A stretch of 64,000 bases of DNA, taken from Auanema rhodensis (taxonomy: Eukaryota; Nematoda; Chromadorea; Rhabditida; Rhabditidae). Below are positions 35,565 through 47,457 of this stretch, one piece after another. The position numbers were made by a program, and so were the translations under genes. The notes beneath the pieces are model-generated. The model worked only from the letters and a program-made list of their open reading frames with translations, ran no database searches and was not told the origin of the DNA. The first letter of the stretch is position 1, and every line of letters begins with the position of its first letter. The stretch covers positions 13,772,501-13,836,500 of the forward strand of contig OZ059899.1 in the NCBI GenBank assembly GCA_964057225.1. The letters are read 5' to 3'.

Positions 35565-38500
35565 ATGCCTAACAGTTTTTCTATAAAACCTGAAAAGGTT
35601 GGCCAATTAGGTGGTGATATTTGGTGAGCTTTTCATTCTATTCTCTGTATTTCAAATCGACATTTAATTTTTTTTCTGTTAGGAATCCCAAACATTTCGT
35701 CAAAGATAAAGACTCAAATAGTGTTGCCTCTCGTAGTAGTCGTATTAGAAAAATTTCGGTGGAAGGTGCTAAACCTACCTCACCATCTTTGAAACCGAAA
35801 TCTACGAAGTAACTCATTTCTTCTTAATTTCCTCTATATTACTTTTTCTATTTTAGAAAAACACAAAGTGTCCCTCCACAAACTCGTAAACCCTCTCCGG
35901 GTAAATTACCTTCTGTTACTATAGGTTCTCCCGCTAACCATAAAACGAAAAAATCAAAATTATCAGGGTGAGTGATTCATTCTAGGATCCAGAACCTTAT
36001 CGGATCTCATTATAGAAAGATTAAACTTGCTTCCAAAATCCAATTGCCTATACACGATAAATCTGCTCATAGGTTTGCTAAGCTTATCACCTTCAAAGTG
36101 TTTGTGTTTTTCTAGAACAGGTACTGATAACCAACGGACAATACGTTCATCCTCTCGAATTAATCCCCTCTCGACCAATGCAGTAGCATCTTCACCCGAT
36201 TCTGGTACATACTTTTATGGTTCTCGCCCGGATCGAATCAACAATCCAATTGAGCCAGGCACTAGCAGTTCTAAAGAGTATTTAGAACAACATATTTATG
36301 TAAATATTTATATTTATTTATTAGAATCGGTAACGATAAAGCAAACAGGATCGATTATGACAAAGATGTTTCATTCCAATCAGATATTTCGGATATGGAT
36401 GCTTCACCTAGTATTAGGTTAGAAAATAGCTTAAGAGATGCTAAATTCAATATGAATTTTTCAGGATAGAATCAGGAGTTGGAGAAAATGTGATTCGAGC
36501 TATTCACGAAATAGTAGCCACTTGTATTAAAGGTACTCATGCTGAGCAAGCTGCAGTGTTATCAAAGTTTGTTTACAGTTATTCTCACTTATTCCTTTGC
36601 TTATTATATTGTTTTTAAGATTTGACTGTATTGGCGAGTCCTTAGATTATGCTCTGCTTACAAGATTTTTCGGAACAAAAAGTAAAGATCGAGAAGAATC
36701 AGCAAAGAATGTTTTTCAAGCTCTTGTGGTATATTTACCCAATCTCGAAATGAAATCGAAGATTTATTTAGACATCAACAGATAAGGATACAACTTTATT
36801 TCTCATAAAACTTTGTAGAATAATTACTCACGGAAGTGCTAGAGGTTATTTCATATGCTTTGTCTTTTCTCCACCCTGTTTACCTTGGATTTTAGCTCGA
36901 ACACGATTGATTAGACGTTTGGGAAGAGCAGAGGTTACTCTTTGTGTCATAAAAGCTCTTCGAGCTCGGTTGAAAATCAGTAATGCAACCGATGAAGACG
37001 AATACGATTTCAATAAATCTGGAAGACTGATCGTGATGTCTGATCAGGTGATTGATGAGCTGGTCGGCTTGCTCTTACATATGAGTGAGAAAGGTAGAAC
37101 GAACTTCTTGGAAGTTCCTAAAAGAAAATCAAAATTCTTTCATATTTTAGATCCTAGCTTTCAATCTCGTATACGAGATGGCGGTGTTCTTCTCCTGTTA
37201 TGCCAAAATATGGCTTTTGGTCAACCTTTTTCTTCGCACATGCAGCTCTCATTATTTCGCAGAGCTCTCTTATCATGTAAGCTATAACGAGTTTAAAAAA
37301 ATTGGTTCAATCTTTGTATTACAGCAGTAAATGCTGAAATCTGTGGAGCATACGAAAATTTTGCTAAAGATCTTCTAGAAAGAGTAGAATTCTTAACTCA
37401 TCAAACAGAATCAACTCATGTTATCAGCTTTCTTTTCCATTTAGATCTTCTTTATTTCATTTTGAGAGACAGTAAGTTGTTTGATTTTTAAATTTATTTA
37501 GTTTACCTTGAACTCTACACATGTTTTTCATGCTTTTTCGCATTAAAAATACCTTCTTTCAAGTTTAGTTTTCTAACTACCGACTAAAGCAATCGTTTAC
37601 TGTAGCCTACACAAACAAAGCTTTAGCTATCCATCAACTTTTTAAATATCTCACCATTTTCTTTGCTATCTATTAGTGTAAATCATTAGAGTTTGTATGG
37701 TATTTAGCGTCATACTTCACTTTGTTTTGTTTATGAAAAGCATTCTCCCTCATATATCAGCTGTTTTCAGAACCCACTCGCCACCGTCTCATCGAGGAGG
37801 AGAGCATTGTGACGCGACTGCTGGCATTAGCAAACCATCAATTGTCCATTCTTCATGAGTTAGGAGCTGTAGACAATTTACCAAGAACAAGTCCCCAATT
37901 ACCAGCTATTTTCATGCGACTTGATGCTTTCACTAAAGCCATAGAATCAATTCATCTACTAACCTATATACGTAGGTCTTATACTTCGCTATATTCATCT
38001 GTTTCATTATCTTCAAATTTGCTTGATGAATCCTGTACTTTTTTCATTTTTAACGAGTACATATGCCATGTGTTGCTCTGATTTTGCTGTTTTTTATTTC
38101 CTGGTATCTTTGTGACATTTGCGAGCTTGCAGGGTCAGCTAAAGATGAACTTATAAACCTTGATTGTCTGGGCATGGTTACTAAAGGAATTGATGTCGTT
38201 CAAAATCCTGTGATGAAGGAATTTCCAGGAAAAAATCGATTACAAGTAAGTTTGATATTTAATATTCTGATTTCAACTTTGTCTTCATAGGATTCGTTAT
38301 GTTCTCTGTATATGAGCTGCCTTCCAACTGTTAGGTTCCCATTAAGTGGAATTCAGTTTCCTTTGAGTTTTGATTTACCAACTCCTATAAAACAGTCTAG
38401 GTTTGTTTATGCTTTCATAATGTTTGATCCTAATTTCGTTTAGAGCATCTGTATCTCCATTGAAATCTTGTAGCTCAAGTAAACCGGGAAGTTCTATTGA

Positions 38501-41488
38501 GAATCAAGATGAAATCTTGATCAGTGGTAAGCAATGCTGTTCCTCGTTTTTATTGCTGATTTGTTATTCAGAAGATGATCGTTTTGATGAGGATGATGAT
38601 ATCTTCACTGAGAACGAAAACAGCCGTGAAAATGAATTGCAGCGAACAGACATCGAAAAGGTGAGAACTTTTGTTTTTTTTTGTGAAAAATGCTTACCCG
38701 TTCCCTTCTGAAAGAACTGCATCTGTGATTTCTGATAGATGTTGTTCTTTGTTCTTGTCGTCTACCTCAAAACTTTCACTTTCTCTTGCAAAGAGTGTAT
38801 GCTCCAGCCTGATAAACAGCTGTACCGGAACTTATAACTCAAGTTTTCTGAAGTATTGTTTATGCTTGTTCCAAAGCTTTATGTCGGCATTTATGGATAT
38901 AGCTAAACACTAAAATGATTGAACATAAGAATATTCTTCATAGAAACATGTACAACCTACCTTCCTCATGATCATTGACTTCTTTTCATGCTTCCGTGAG
39001 CTTACCCTCAAATAATTTGTTCTTTTTGAAAGCTTGCATGCGGTGGTGCTCTCATTTTAATATTCAAACTAAACGAAAAATCTGGAAACGCCAGAAACGA
39101 ACTGTCAGTATATTTTCTATTTTATTATTATTCTCTAAAAACTAAGCTATATAAAATGAAAGTAATATAGATCATCATTCTGATTATTATTTTATTATAT
39201 TAAAATCACTTTTAGGATGCTTCATTGGCTTTGGCCAAGCAAAAACAATCCGAATTATCAGCCTATGATTCATATTTTTCTGAATTCACAGAAGATCCTC
39301 TGCCTACTCCATCAAAGGATTTTGAAGGATATAGTTTTCATTTTAAGAATCATGTCATGGTATATCATTCATAATTTAAAAGATTTCAACATTTAATCTT
39401 TTTTTAGAAAACATCTTCCGTTTTGCCGTTTGTCAAAATTGCTTATCCTGATTTGAAGGATTCTGATCGTGATCAAATTCAACAGCCTCTCTTAGTCTCT
39501 CATGACGCCTTGAAGTAGTGTTCACTATATCTTTCTTTAAATTATTCATTCTTATAGAGAAGCTGTTATTCAACAGCTGAATAATTCAAAAAAGAGTGTT
39601 CAGTTTAGTCCAAGGGTTGTCTATGATTTGGATGAACTCTGTGCCAATTCCCTTTTTAAATCTTCATCCCCATCAACCGTTCTGACTTGTGAAGATTCTT
39701 CTAGGTATTCATTTCAATATTATTGTTTCTTCACACATTCATATTCAGAATCGGTAGAATGAATTTAAGTAAAGATCACTTGCTCTTTGAAAGTCGCTTT
39801 GAGTCTGGGAACTTACGTCGCGTAACGCAGGTACGTTCAGCTGTCTTTGAATCTTTTCTGACTTTCATTTTTAAGATTTCACATCATCATTACCAACTTA
39901 TCTTAAATCCTGATATCAATCAAATTAATGACCATTACCAATGGTTCTATTTCGAAGTTTCAAATATGAGAGCAAACATTCCTTATACTTTTGAAATCGT
40001 CAACTGCTTGAAGTCAACTTCAATGTATTCACAAGGTTTGTACTTTTTGTCATTTCCTTTTTTTTATTTTTACATGTCAGGCATGCAGCCCGTGATGTAT
40101 AGCGTTCGCGATGCAGTGGCTGGAAATCCTCGATGGATAAGGGTTGGTGATTCGGTATGTTATTACCGGAATCTCTTCACTGATGATATATTTGAACCAG
40201 AAGGTGAAAAGAATGGAAAACGGTTAGTGTACTTCCTGCTTGTTGTTCTTGTAATACTGAAGTTCATTTTCTAGACCATACTTTTCCATTCGATTTGATG
40301 TTACTTTCAAATCTAAAGGGGATATTTGCTATTTTGCTTATCACTATCCTTATACATACTCCTTCCTTATGGTTTGTTGAATTTTCGTTTACTAATAAAA
40401 CTCTATTTTCCAGACAAACATCGATCGCTACTATTCATCGTTAAATCCTTTGCTACATTTCCGGAAAGATATCATTGGCCACTCACTTGGTGGAAATCCC
40501 ATAGTCATGCTTACTGCAACTGCAGCTGGCACAAAGCAAGACGTAGCAACCAGAAAGATTATCGTGATTTCCGCTCGTGTTCACCCGGGGGAAAGTAATT
40601 CTAGCTGGATTATGCATGGTCAGTATCATTCACACTTCTGAAGTCAATTTAAGTTTGCAGGACTTTTAAATGAGCTTTTATGCACAAAAAACGAAACCGT
40701 TGATACTCTCTTGACAAAGTTTGTATTTAAAATAATCCCGATGCTAAATCCTGACGGAGTGATCAACGGAAGTCATAGATGCTCTCTTGCCGGTGTCGAT
40801 CTCAATAGGTACTTTCAACCTTTTTTCATGCCATATGCTTTCATGTTTTTTTGCAGAGTTTGGGATAAACCTAGTCGTACTTTACACCCTGAAATCTTTC
40901 ATTCCAAAGGGATAATTCAATATCTAGTAAAAAAAGTTTCCATCTTGTTACATGAGACGCTATTATTTTAGACTGAAGTTTGTCACCGAACTCCATGGAT
41001 GTTTTTAGATTTTCATGGTCATTCAAGGAAATCTAGTATATTTTTATTTGGAAATAATCCAGAACAATCATATAAAGCTTCGGATAAGAAAATCCACCAT
41101 GACAACGAATTTACAGCTCTACCTGAAATTTTGGATAAGGTTGCTTGCAAACTGAATAACCCATTTGATTTTATTGTTTTTAAGGTTTCCGCTTATTTCT
41201 CTATCGACAACTGCAGATTTTCTATTGTTCCTTCTAAGGAATCGTCTGCCAGAGTTGCAATTTGGAGACAGTTTGGAGTAGCCAGATCTTACACAATGGA
41301 ATCAACATATTCAGGTTTTGAAACCGGACCGTTGAAAGGATTACAAGTGAGTACATATATTACCTGTCGTGAATACAATACAAACTTCGTCTTAGATTGG
41401 AACTTCTGAATTAAAAAAGATGGGCAGAGAGCTTTTGGTTGCCATACTGGAGACGTTAAAAACTGAAAAAAAAAAGAAAAAAGTCTAA
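35565..41488 (+). CDS. ccpp-1: Cytosolic carboxypeptidase, CCP1/Nna1 (AGTPBP1) type, tubulin deglutamylase
   Basis: 29 exons, about 1,210 aa: 35565-35623, 35683-35808, 35857-35967, 36116-36277, 36325-36417, 36465-36566, 36620-36781, 36819-36844, 36896-37093, 37151-37276, 37325-37471, 37771-37971, 38133-38245, 38291-38400, 38444-38526, 38572-38660, 39216-39359, 39408-39514, 39558-39704, 39749-39830, 39876-40035, 40081-40222, 40275-40371, 40414-40618, 40661-40808, 40857-40926, 40972-41139, 41185-41346, 41396-41488. N-terminal Ser-rich part, ARM-like helices, then [14 protein letters not shown] and the M14 carboxypeptidase domain. Zinc ligands are HPGE (986-989) and His 1085 in FLDFHGHS; the catalytic Glu is about 1165 in [13 protein letters not shown] and DLNR are present. 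The enzyme removes Glu side chains or C-terminal Glu from tubulin, mainly in cilia and neurons. Intron 7 (36782-36818) appears to start with AT. The protein ends in a Lys-rich KKKKKV tail. Confidence 0.93.
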
Positions 41489-41709
41489 TACTTATTTGCT
41501 TTTCTTATATCTAGGCTTCAATATTGTATACATCTTTGCCTTATTTTTATGATCTCAATCTCTTCCCTGTCTACATGGGTATTTCAAAAAAACCGTCATA
41601 TTTCTTTTCTATCCAACAGATTCATTATTTTATTTTTCGCATATGATCTTGCCGCAATGCAGTAATTTCTTGATATATGCTGTTGAAATGCCTTTGAGAG
41701 GTTTTGGAT

Positions 41710-41715
41710 AATAAA
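41710..41715 (+). promoter_or_regulatory. Poly(A) signal AATAAA for the carboxypeptidase gene
   Basis: AATAAA, 222 nt after the stop and about 95 nt before the stop of the convergent Dispatched-like gene. Confidence 0.6.
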
Positions 41716-41810
41716 ACTATTTATTCATTATACAGACACCCGTATTAAAACTTTTAAAATGTTGATATTCTTTTATGATGAGCAACATCAAATTTCATAT
41801 ATGTATATGA

Positions 41811-44800
41811 CTAGAATTTTCTGTTAAGAGGGATATGGGGAGGGGAGTTGCATACGTGACAGTTCTTCGTTTTCGGCAATGTCAAGCTTAGCAGAGGCAA
41901 AAAGAAAAATGTGGCATACGTCCATGATACGGATGTCACAACTACTAGGAATGTTCCAACCTGCAAGAAACAAAAATATGTTGTTGAAACCGGAATGATA
42001 TAACTTATTTACCTGGAAAAATGCATGTGTTTTAGCGAATAACATAGAAGCACCAGCTAAAAAGGAAGTAAATGCGGCTAATGACACTGGAGCAAGAGCT
42101 ACGGAGCCAGCATGCATGACTCGATGAGTAGGACATCCCTGAAAGAATAATATTAAGTAAATTACTGAAGGAAGACAAACGAACATCATGAGGAATGGCT
42201 GCGCCATAGTGTAGAGTATAATCAAAAGATAACCCGACAACTAAAACTAAGATTACAGCTTCCAGAACACCTAACACCCATCCCATAGATGTAACTATTC
42301 CAACAGATGTGCATATAATACAAATACATGTGAGAACAGCCGGAAAAGCCTAAAATAATAAAGTTCTGATATGAATGCATGTTAGAAGTATATACCTGGA
42401 AATGGAGGTGAATAAGAGCAAAAAGTGCTACTACGGAAATTGAAATAACTACTGAATATCGGCAATCCGATATGATAGACCTTTGAAGATCAAACCTTAA
42501 AAAACACGATAAAAGTTTGATTTTAGTATTATAAAGCATACCATGTGGACATCAGAGGCCACTCCGGTGCCCAAAAGCCGGGTTCAGAAGCCGTGTTCGA
42601 TAACAAATTGAAAGCATTAGATAACTTTGAAAAGCGATGTGAATATTCTAGTTTTGTTGGCAACAGTGCAGTATATCTGAGATGAGGTTTATAAATCAAA
42701 TGATTTGATAAATATAATCTTACCCAGTCAGAATTGAAGTATTATTATCAAATATAGGAGTATCATTATAAGATGTGAACAAGAAAGCAGTTGAATTTCT
42801 CAAGCAATAGTCGAGATATACATTTGTAAATAAGGAATTTGAGACATTGCAGCATAAAAACCTAAAAACAAAAATTATTTAAAGCAATAAATTGAAATTG
42901 ACGTACCCTGGTTGGCATTTATAGTTGTGACTCCAATCTAGAAATCGTTCTGGCCAAAACTTAGCAGTATGATTGATATACGGTAAATGTCTAGCTTTTC
43001 TAAGATCGTCAGCAAGTCTCTGCACAGCGGGAACAGTATCCAAATGGAAATGTGGATCATACCTAAACAAAATAATGTGTTTATTCTTCCTATTGTATCT
43101 AAAGCTTGCCTTAAAGGAGTGAAAGATTCTGCTTGAAATCGTGCAGTAGAATCACTTTTTTGTACTCCCCATACTAATCGTGCGAATAAGGGTAAAGCTA
43201 TTTTGCTGGCAACAAATTCGAAATTTCTTTCGGCATTGTTGTCGTACCTAAAGTAAAGCTTAACACTAAGTAACATGAATTGATTATTACCATTCATGAA
43301 GATTGGATGACACAAAAAGTTGTAAAGGATTATATTCGGGTAAATGAAACTCATTATAGGTGATAAAGCAGCCACCGATAACCACCAATGATAATGATGA
43401 CAGCCAAACAAATCGTCCCTGCAAATAGAATAATTAGCAACCGTTCTTCAGCGTTTAAAGTTGCGAATGACATGTTGCGCGTCGTAGTATGCTAATTAGA
43501 TTTAAAAAGTCTCTTTAATCAATATTTTATATAAAAAAAGTAAGAAGAGAGAAAAACAAAAAAGATTTAATTAAGATTTCGAAAATTACCTGAAGAATGA
43601 CTGATGGAAGTACTTCGTGGAAAGAGAACGAAAACCAGTTATCAATTCTAGGCAGGGAGGGTAAGCATTTACACCACCTGAAAGAAAGTGTTTAAAAGCT
43701 ATTCTAGATTTGCTTTACCTTCGCTGAAGAAGCAAAAAAGCGGGAAGAAATGATATAACTAAAAACCAATTCACTACAGCAGTCATACCAGCAAATAAAC
43801 CGAAACATCTGCAAATTATTTGAAACATTACGGCTAAAACGAGACAGAAGCTACCGAAAAACGATGACATTTGAGTGCATGTTAAGGAAAAATGGGATAA
43901 CAGTAGAGAAAGAAGTCAAGAAAATGGTTGCACCCGTATGTGAAAGGCACTATAAATATAATAATAATAATAAAGATAATAACAAAGTTAAACTAACTGT
44001 GTAGAATGTATGTTCATTCAAGTTTTCAGGGAACGAGCTGAAGAGCAGGAACGCATCATCAGTTCCAAAACAAATCAGCAATACAAAAATAACGAGGTTC
44101 AGCAAAGGAAAATCAACTGTGAACTGTGCATATACTGCTAGAGCTCCTGTAATAAATACGCAGAATAGGATTGAAAGCCAAAAAGCTGCCTGATTACCCA
44201 TAACTGATAATGCTAATAGTCCAAACACAGCCAAAGCATATGATATAGATCGTGAATGTAAGGCTACAACGAGCATTGTTAAGCCAGCAGCTATAAGAGC
44301 AAGAAAAGAATCTGACATAGCAGCGCTTAGAAGACGTTCCCTCTTCACATCCATAAGAATTCCTATAAAGCTTATAAATTTGCCCATATTTACTATAACA
44401 GTATTTCGATGATTTTGAATAAATTATTATAATATTCTGAATGTTTTCCTTTGGTTAGTTTGAAGGTATTATTCATTCAGATTGCATCTACGCATCGCCC
44501 TTGACATTGATCCGACATGAACCGTTCCGTATCTGATGCATAGCTTGCAACAATCCCCACCACGCTTCAAAAAAATTAAACTTTTTCCTATGACAAATCA
44601 AGTTGTCTCGAGTTAGGTTCTTCCAGTTATATGCGTGGATGGAAGCCGAGATCAATGTAATTCGTCATCTCTCATCCAGACAACAAAACAACAGCGTCAA
44701 CTTCAAAGTGTTGAATACCGTATTAGAACAGCAGAAAAAACTCCCTTTTCATGTTTTAGAGATGCAAACTTTAAGTTCCAGCTATTCTGCTTAGTTATTC

Positions 44801-47321
44801 CGCATATAGATACAGATTGAACTATGAACACACGATATATAGTTCGAAATTACGTGAAGAGAACATAGGCCAGGTGAATCCATAAAAGCCGGAGATGGTC
44901 TTCTTCCACTTTCGTTTGGTCAGCATGCATAGAACCAGTTTTCAACTGAATATCTCACTAACCGTCCCCCTATGTTCGCGATTTCACGCCGAGACTGTTT
45001 GCTTATTCTAAGTTTTAAAAAGAAATCCCTCCCGCCACTCGGTGCGTCTTCCCATTTAAAGTAGTTTTATAACAAACCTTTGAGTTTTAACGGCCTTCTT
45101 TGCATATACGATAGAATAGCGGCTTCAAGACCATCATATAGATTAACTGGGACATGAATATTCTGAGTTGCATAGCCTAAATCAATTAGATATCTGATAA
45201 AAAAGAGAAACAAGTTAAAACAACTAACCTGTTAAAGTGAAAACAGGGAGGAAGGTGTTCACCAAAAACGGCTTTGACGATAAATCTTGAGGCAACAAAC
45301 GATAAAAGAGATCGAACATCATTTGACTAGTACAGTTTTTTGGCACCCCTTAACAAGATGAAGTTTCCGTTTGATTTATGCTCGATATACACAAACCTGG
45401 GCATTCAGAACAATTTTCTGAGCAAGCTACTTTGCAGGAAACAAGTTGATCGCGATAGGAAGCGCAGTAAGATACAGTGTTCTTGACTATGTCCACATCT
45501 TTATCCGTTAGTTCCGTACAGTTAACAAGGAAATTAGGAGATAAGCACGCAAACATGTTAGCAACACTCCAAACATTTCGATATGGAGTATAGCCATCAA
45601 AAGCAGAGATTTCAGCTGAAGCATTTGAATGCAAATAGCATAAATCCGATAAGAAGCTTTTTTCAAATAAGGAATTATAGCTAGGTATTTCAACAATGAA
45701 TTGACTAAGGTGATTCACTAAAAATAGCATAATATATGCAAAAAAGATGAGAAGTATACTTACTCAAAGGGATTGGTGCATCATAACACGGTACATTCTG
45801 TACTGCAAATAAGAGATCATCTGCCCATCCTCGAGCAATTCTACGTCTTATAGTTGTATTGGTATGGGTATTGGTATTGGTATTGGTATTGGTGGCAGGA
45901 CTCAGAACAGGAGGTAAGTCAGGATCTTTTTCTCCAGAATTAGCGAACGGTATGCGATTGGAGGACGTTAAATGTAATTGTAGTTGTTGCCAGGCTAAAC
46001 GGGGCCCTGAATAGTCGGTGTCCTTCGTGTCAAACCCCTGAAAGATATAGATAAATATTGATTGGAATATGCACTACACCAATTTTAATATTTTGAGGTT
46101 AAGATATCATTCTCTCACATGAAAAGAACATAAATCTAATTGATCATGAGGTTTTCAAGATTATCGAGGTGAACTGACAAACAGTTCCGGTTCTATTACA
46201 AATTTTTTTATGTGTGATTTCGTTTAACTAGTTCCTGGCCACCTTCAGTTATGAATTTTGAAGGAGGAAATGCATGAGTGAAGGGAGATTGTCTGGGAAT
46301 TGTTATGAGGTAGCTATCCCATTTCACTTTCTGACCGGATTAACTGCGACTAAAATTAGTAGCGCAATATAATAAAGAATTTTCTAATGTTCTTCACAAA
46401 AAATCCGTTAATGTCATTTCTTCACAGAATCTCAAGTAACTAACTCCGACAACTCGTAAAATATGTTATACATTCTGGAATACAATAGCTTATTTCAATA
46501 AAATAAAGCCTAGGCTTAGTTGGCATCGAGTACAGAACTCAGCAATCTGTTAGCGTACGATCCGGTCATTATCTGCGACTGACCCATTTGATCACTCGAC
46601 TATTTCAGTCTCTTCCTCTCACTATTATGGAATATAACTTCAAACCATAATGCTTCTTCAAACATTTTGAAACACTCTTGATAATAAGATATTTAATGAA
46701 ATGATTTATATTTCTAATATTGAAGGTTCAAAACGCTCAGCTAAAAGTGCTTCCTACTAAATGGCACTGGGCTTGATAGATGGCTATAAAAATTGGCAAA
46801 ACTTATATCAATTGTAGCATCGTATTTAGTTTTTTAGAATACGAGACTTGAAATATGATGAAACAGGTTTCCTGGATTTTATAAGACCTTAGTCACCTCT
46901 TTTTACAAAAAAAGGTAATACAACATTCAATCTACACCTATAGTTTAGACAGTCAACCGTGGGAAAATAATCAAAAATAAACAATATAATAGTAAAAAAA
47001 AACTTCAAGGCAACAAAAACATTAAAATTCAAAGAGAATTGATCGAAGACAACTTACGATTTCAGCATTGTTTGTGAGGCGAACTGGGTAGAAATATAGC
47101 AGAAGCAGAGGTAGAACTCCGGTAAGGAGTAAAGACACGATTAAAAATGCTAGCGGATAATTAAAGAGAAGTCTTGAATACCATCGTAATAAGCCTGAGG
47201 CAAAATTCGCCATCAGGGTCTTAGACCCACGTCGTGTCAGACGGGGGGAAAGTAAAAGACTGATGGTGTCCGAAACGAGTGGGCGTGGTTTGCGGTAGAC
47301 TAGACCTTCCCCCCCCTTCAT
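41811..47321 (-). CDS. Dispatched/CHE-14-like RND transmembrane protein with sterol-sensing domain
   Basis: 18 minus-strand exons, about 983 aa: 47321-47058, 46037-45764, 45717-45397, 45348-45229, 45176-45078, 44362-43998, 43949-43855, 43808-43719, 43677-43590, 43418-43291, 43247-43110, 43062-42907, 42861-42724, 42676-42542, 42495-42396, 42349-42185, 42138-42013, 41960-41811. After TM1 comes the Dispatched-type GFDTKDTDYSGPRLAW (GTDIGxRLxxW-like) motif. Both RND proton-relay motifs are intact: GTDDAF (about 459-464) and GLSFD (about 876-880). Dispatched exports lipid-modified Hedgehog in insects and vertebrates; nematode CHE-14 supports apical secretion in epidermis and glia. Met at 47213 is an alternative start after a TCTAAG acceptor. 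Intron 11 (43063-43109) is GC-AG. An Asn-Thr repeat lies in the first luminal domain. Confidence 0.9.
44375..45077. other. Large intron 5 of the Dispatched-like gene
   Basis: About 715 nt between exons 5 and 6, much longer than the usual 45-50 nt. It holds less AT-rich patches (for example 44500-44560 and 44985-45050) and a plus-strand open frame at 44603-44794 with no domain. No gene is supported. Confidence 0.55.
45857..45893. repeat. Hexanucleotide repeat coding Asn-Thr in the Dispatched-like gene
   Basis: Tandem TTGGTA units on the + strand (AATACC on the coding strand) encode an NTNTNTNTHTNT stretch in the first luminal loop. The reading frame is preserved. Confidence 0.9.
46038..47057. 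other. Large intron 1 of the Dispatched-like gene
   Basis: About 1 kb. I see no nested gene. First introns of this size often carry enhancers, but no motif is recognised here. Confidence 0.55.
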
Positions 47322-47457
47322 GCAATGAAATGGTTACATTGAAATCATAAGAATAGAACAATTTGAGAAAAAAAACTTTTACTCATATAAGAGGAAAAGC
47401 ATAAAACTCTTCGACTTAAGTCAATCCTAATCTATCACTATCTATAAAAATCAGAAG

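Noticed and set aside
36845-36895. 51-nt stop-free stretch giving a continuous frame in the carboxypeptidase
   Set aside because: Good donor (AGAG|GTTATT) and TTTTAG acceptor, and its hydrophobic, Cys/Pro-rich translation does not fit the ARM-like helices around it; treated as an intron.
41140-41184. 45-nt stop-free stretch between exons 27 and 28 of the carboxypeptidase
   Set aside because: It is open in frame, but family alignment needs DK joined directly to VSAYFS, and both ends have GT...AAG splice signals, so I treat it as an intron.
43420-43589. Possible small extra exon (translating HTTTRNMSFATL) before the second Dispatched RND half
   Set aside because: It would break the direct, well-aligned junction VILQ-GRFVWL and no donor gives the right phase.
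44603-44820. Two short plus-strand frames inside the large Dispatched intron
   Set aside because: No domain, no splice signals joining to other exons, opposite strand to the host gene.
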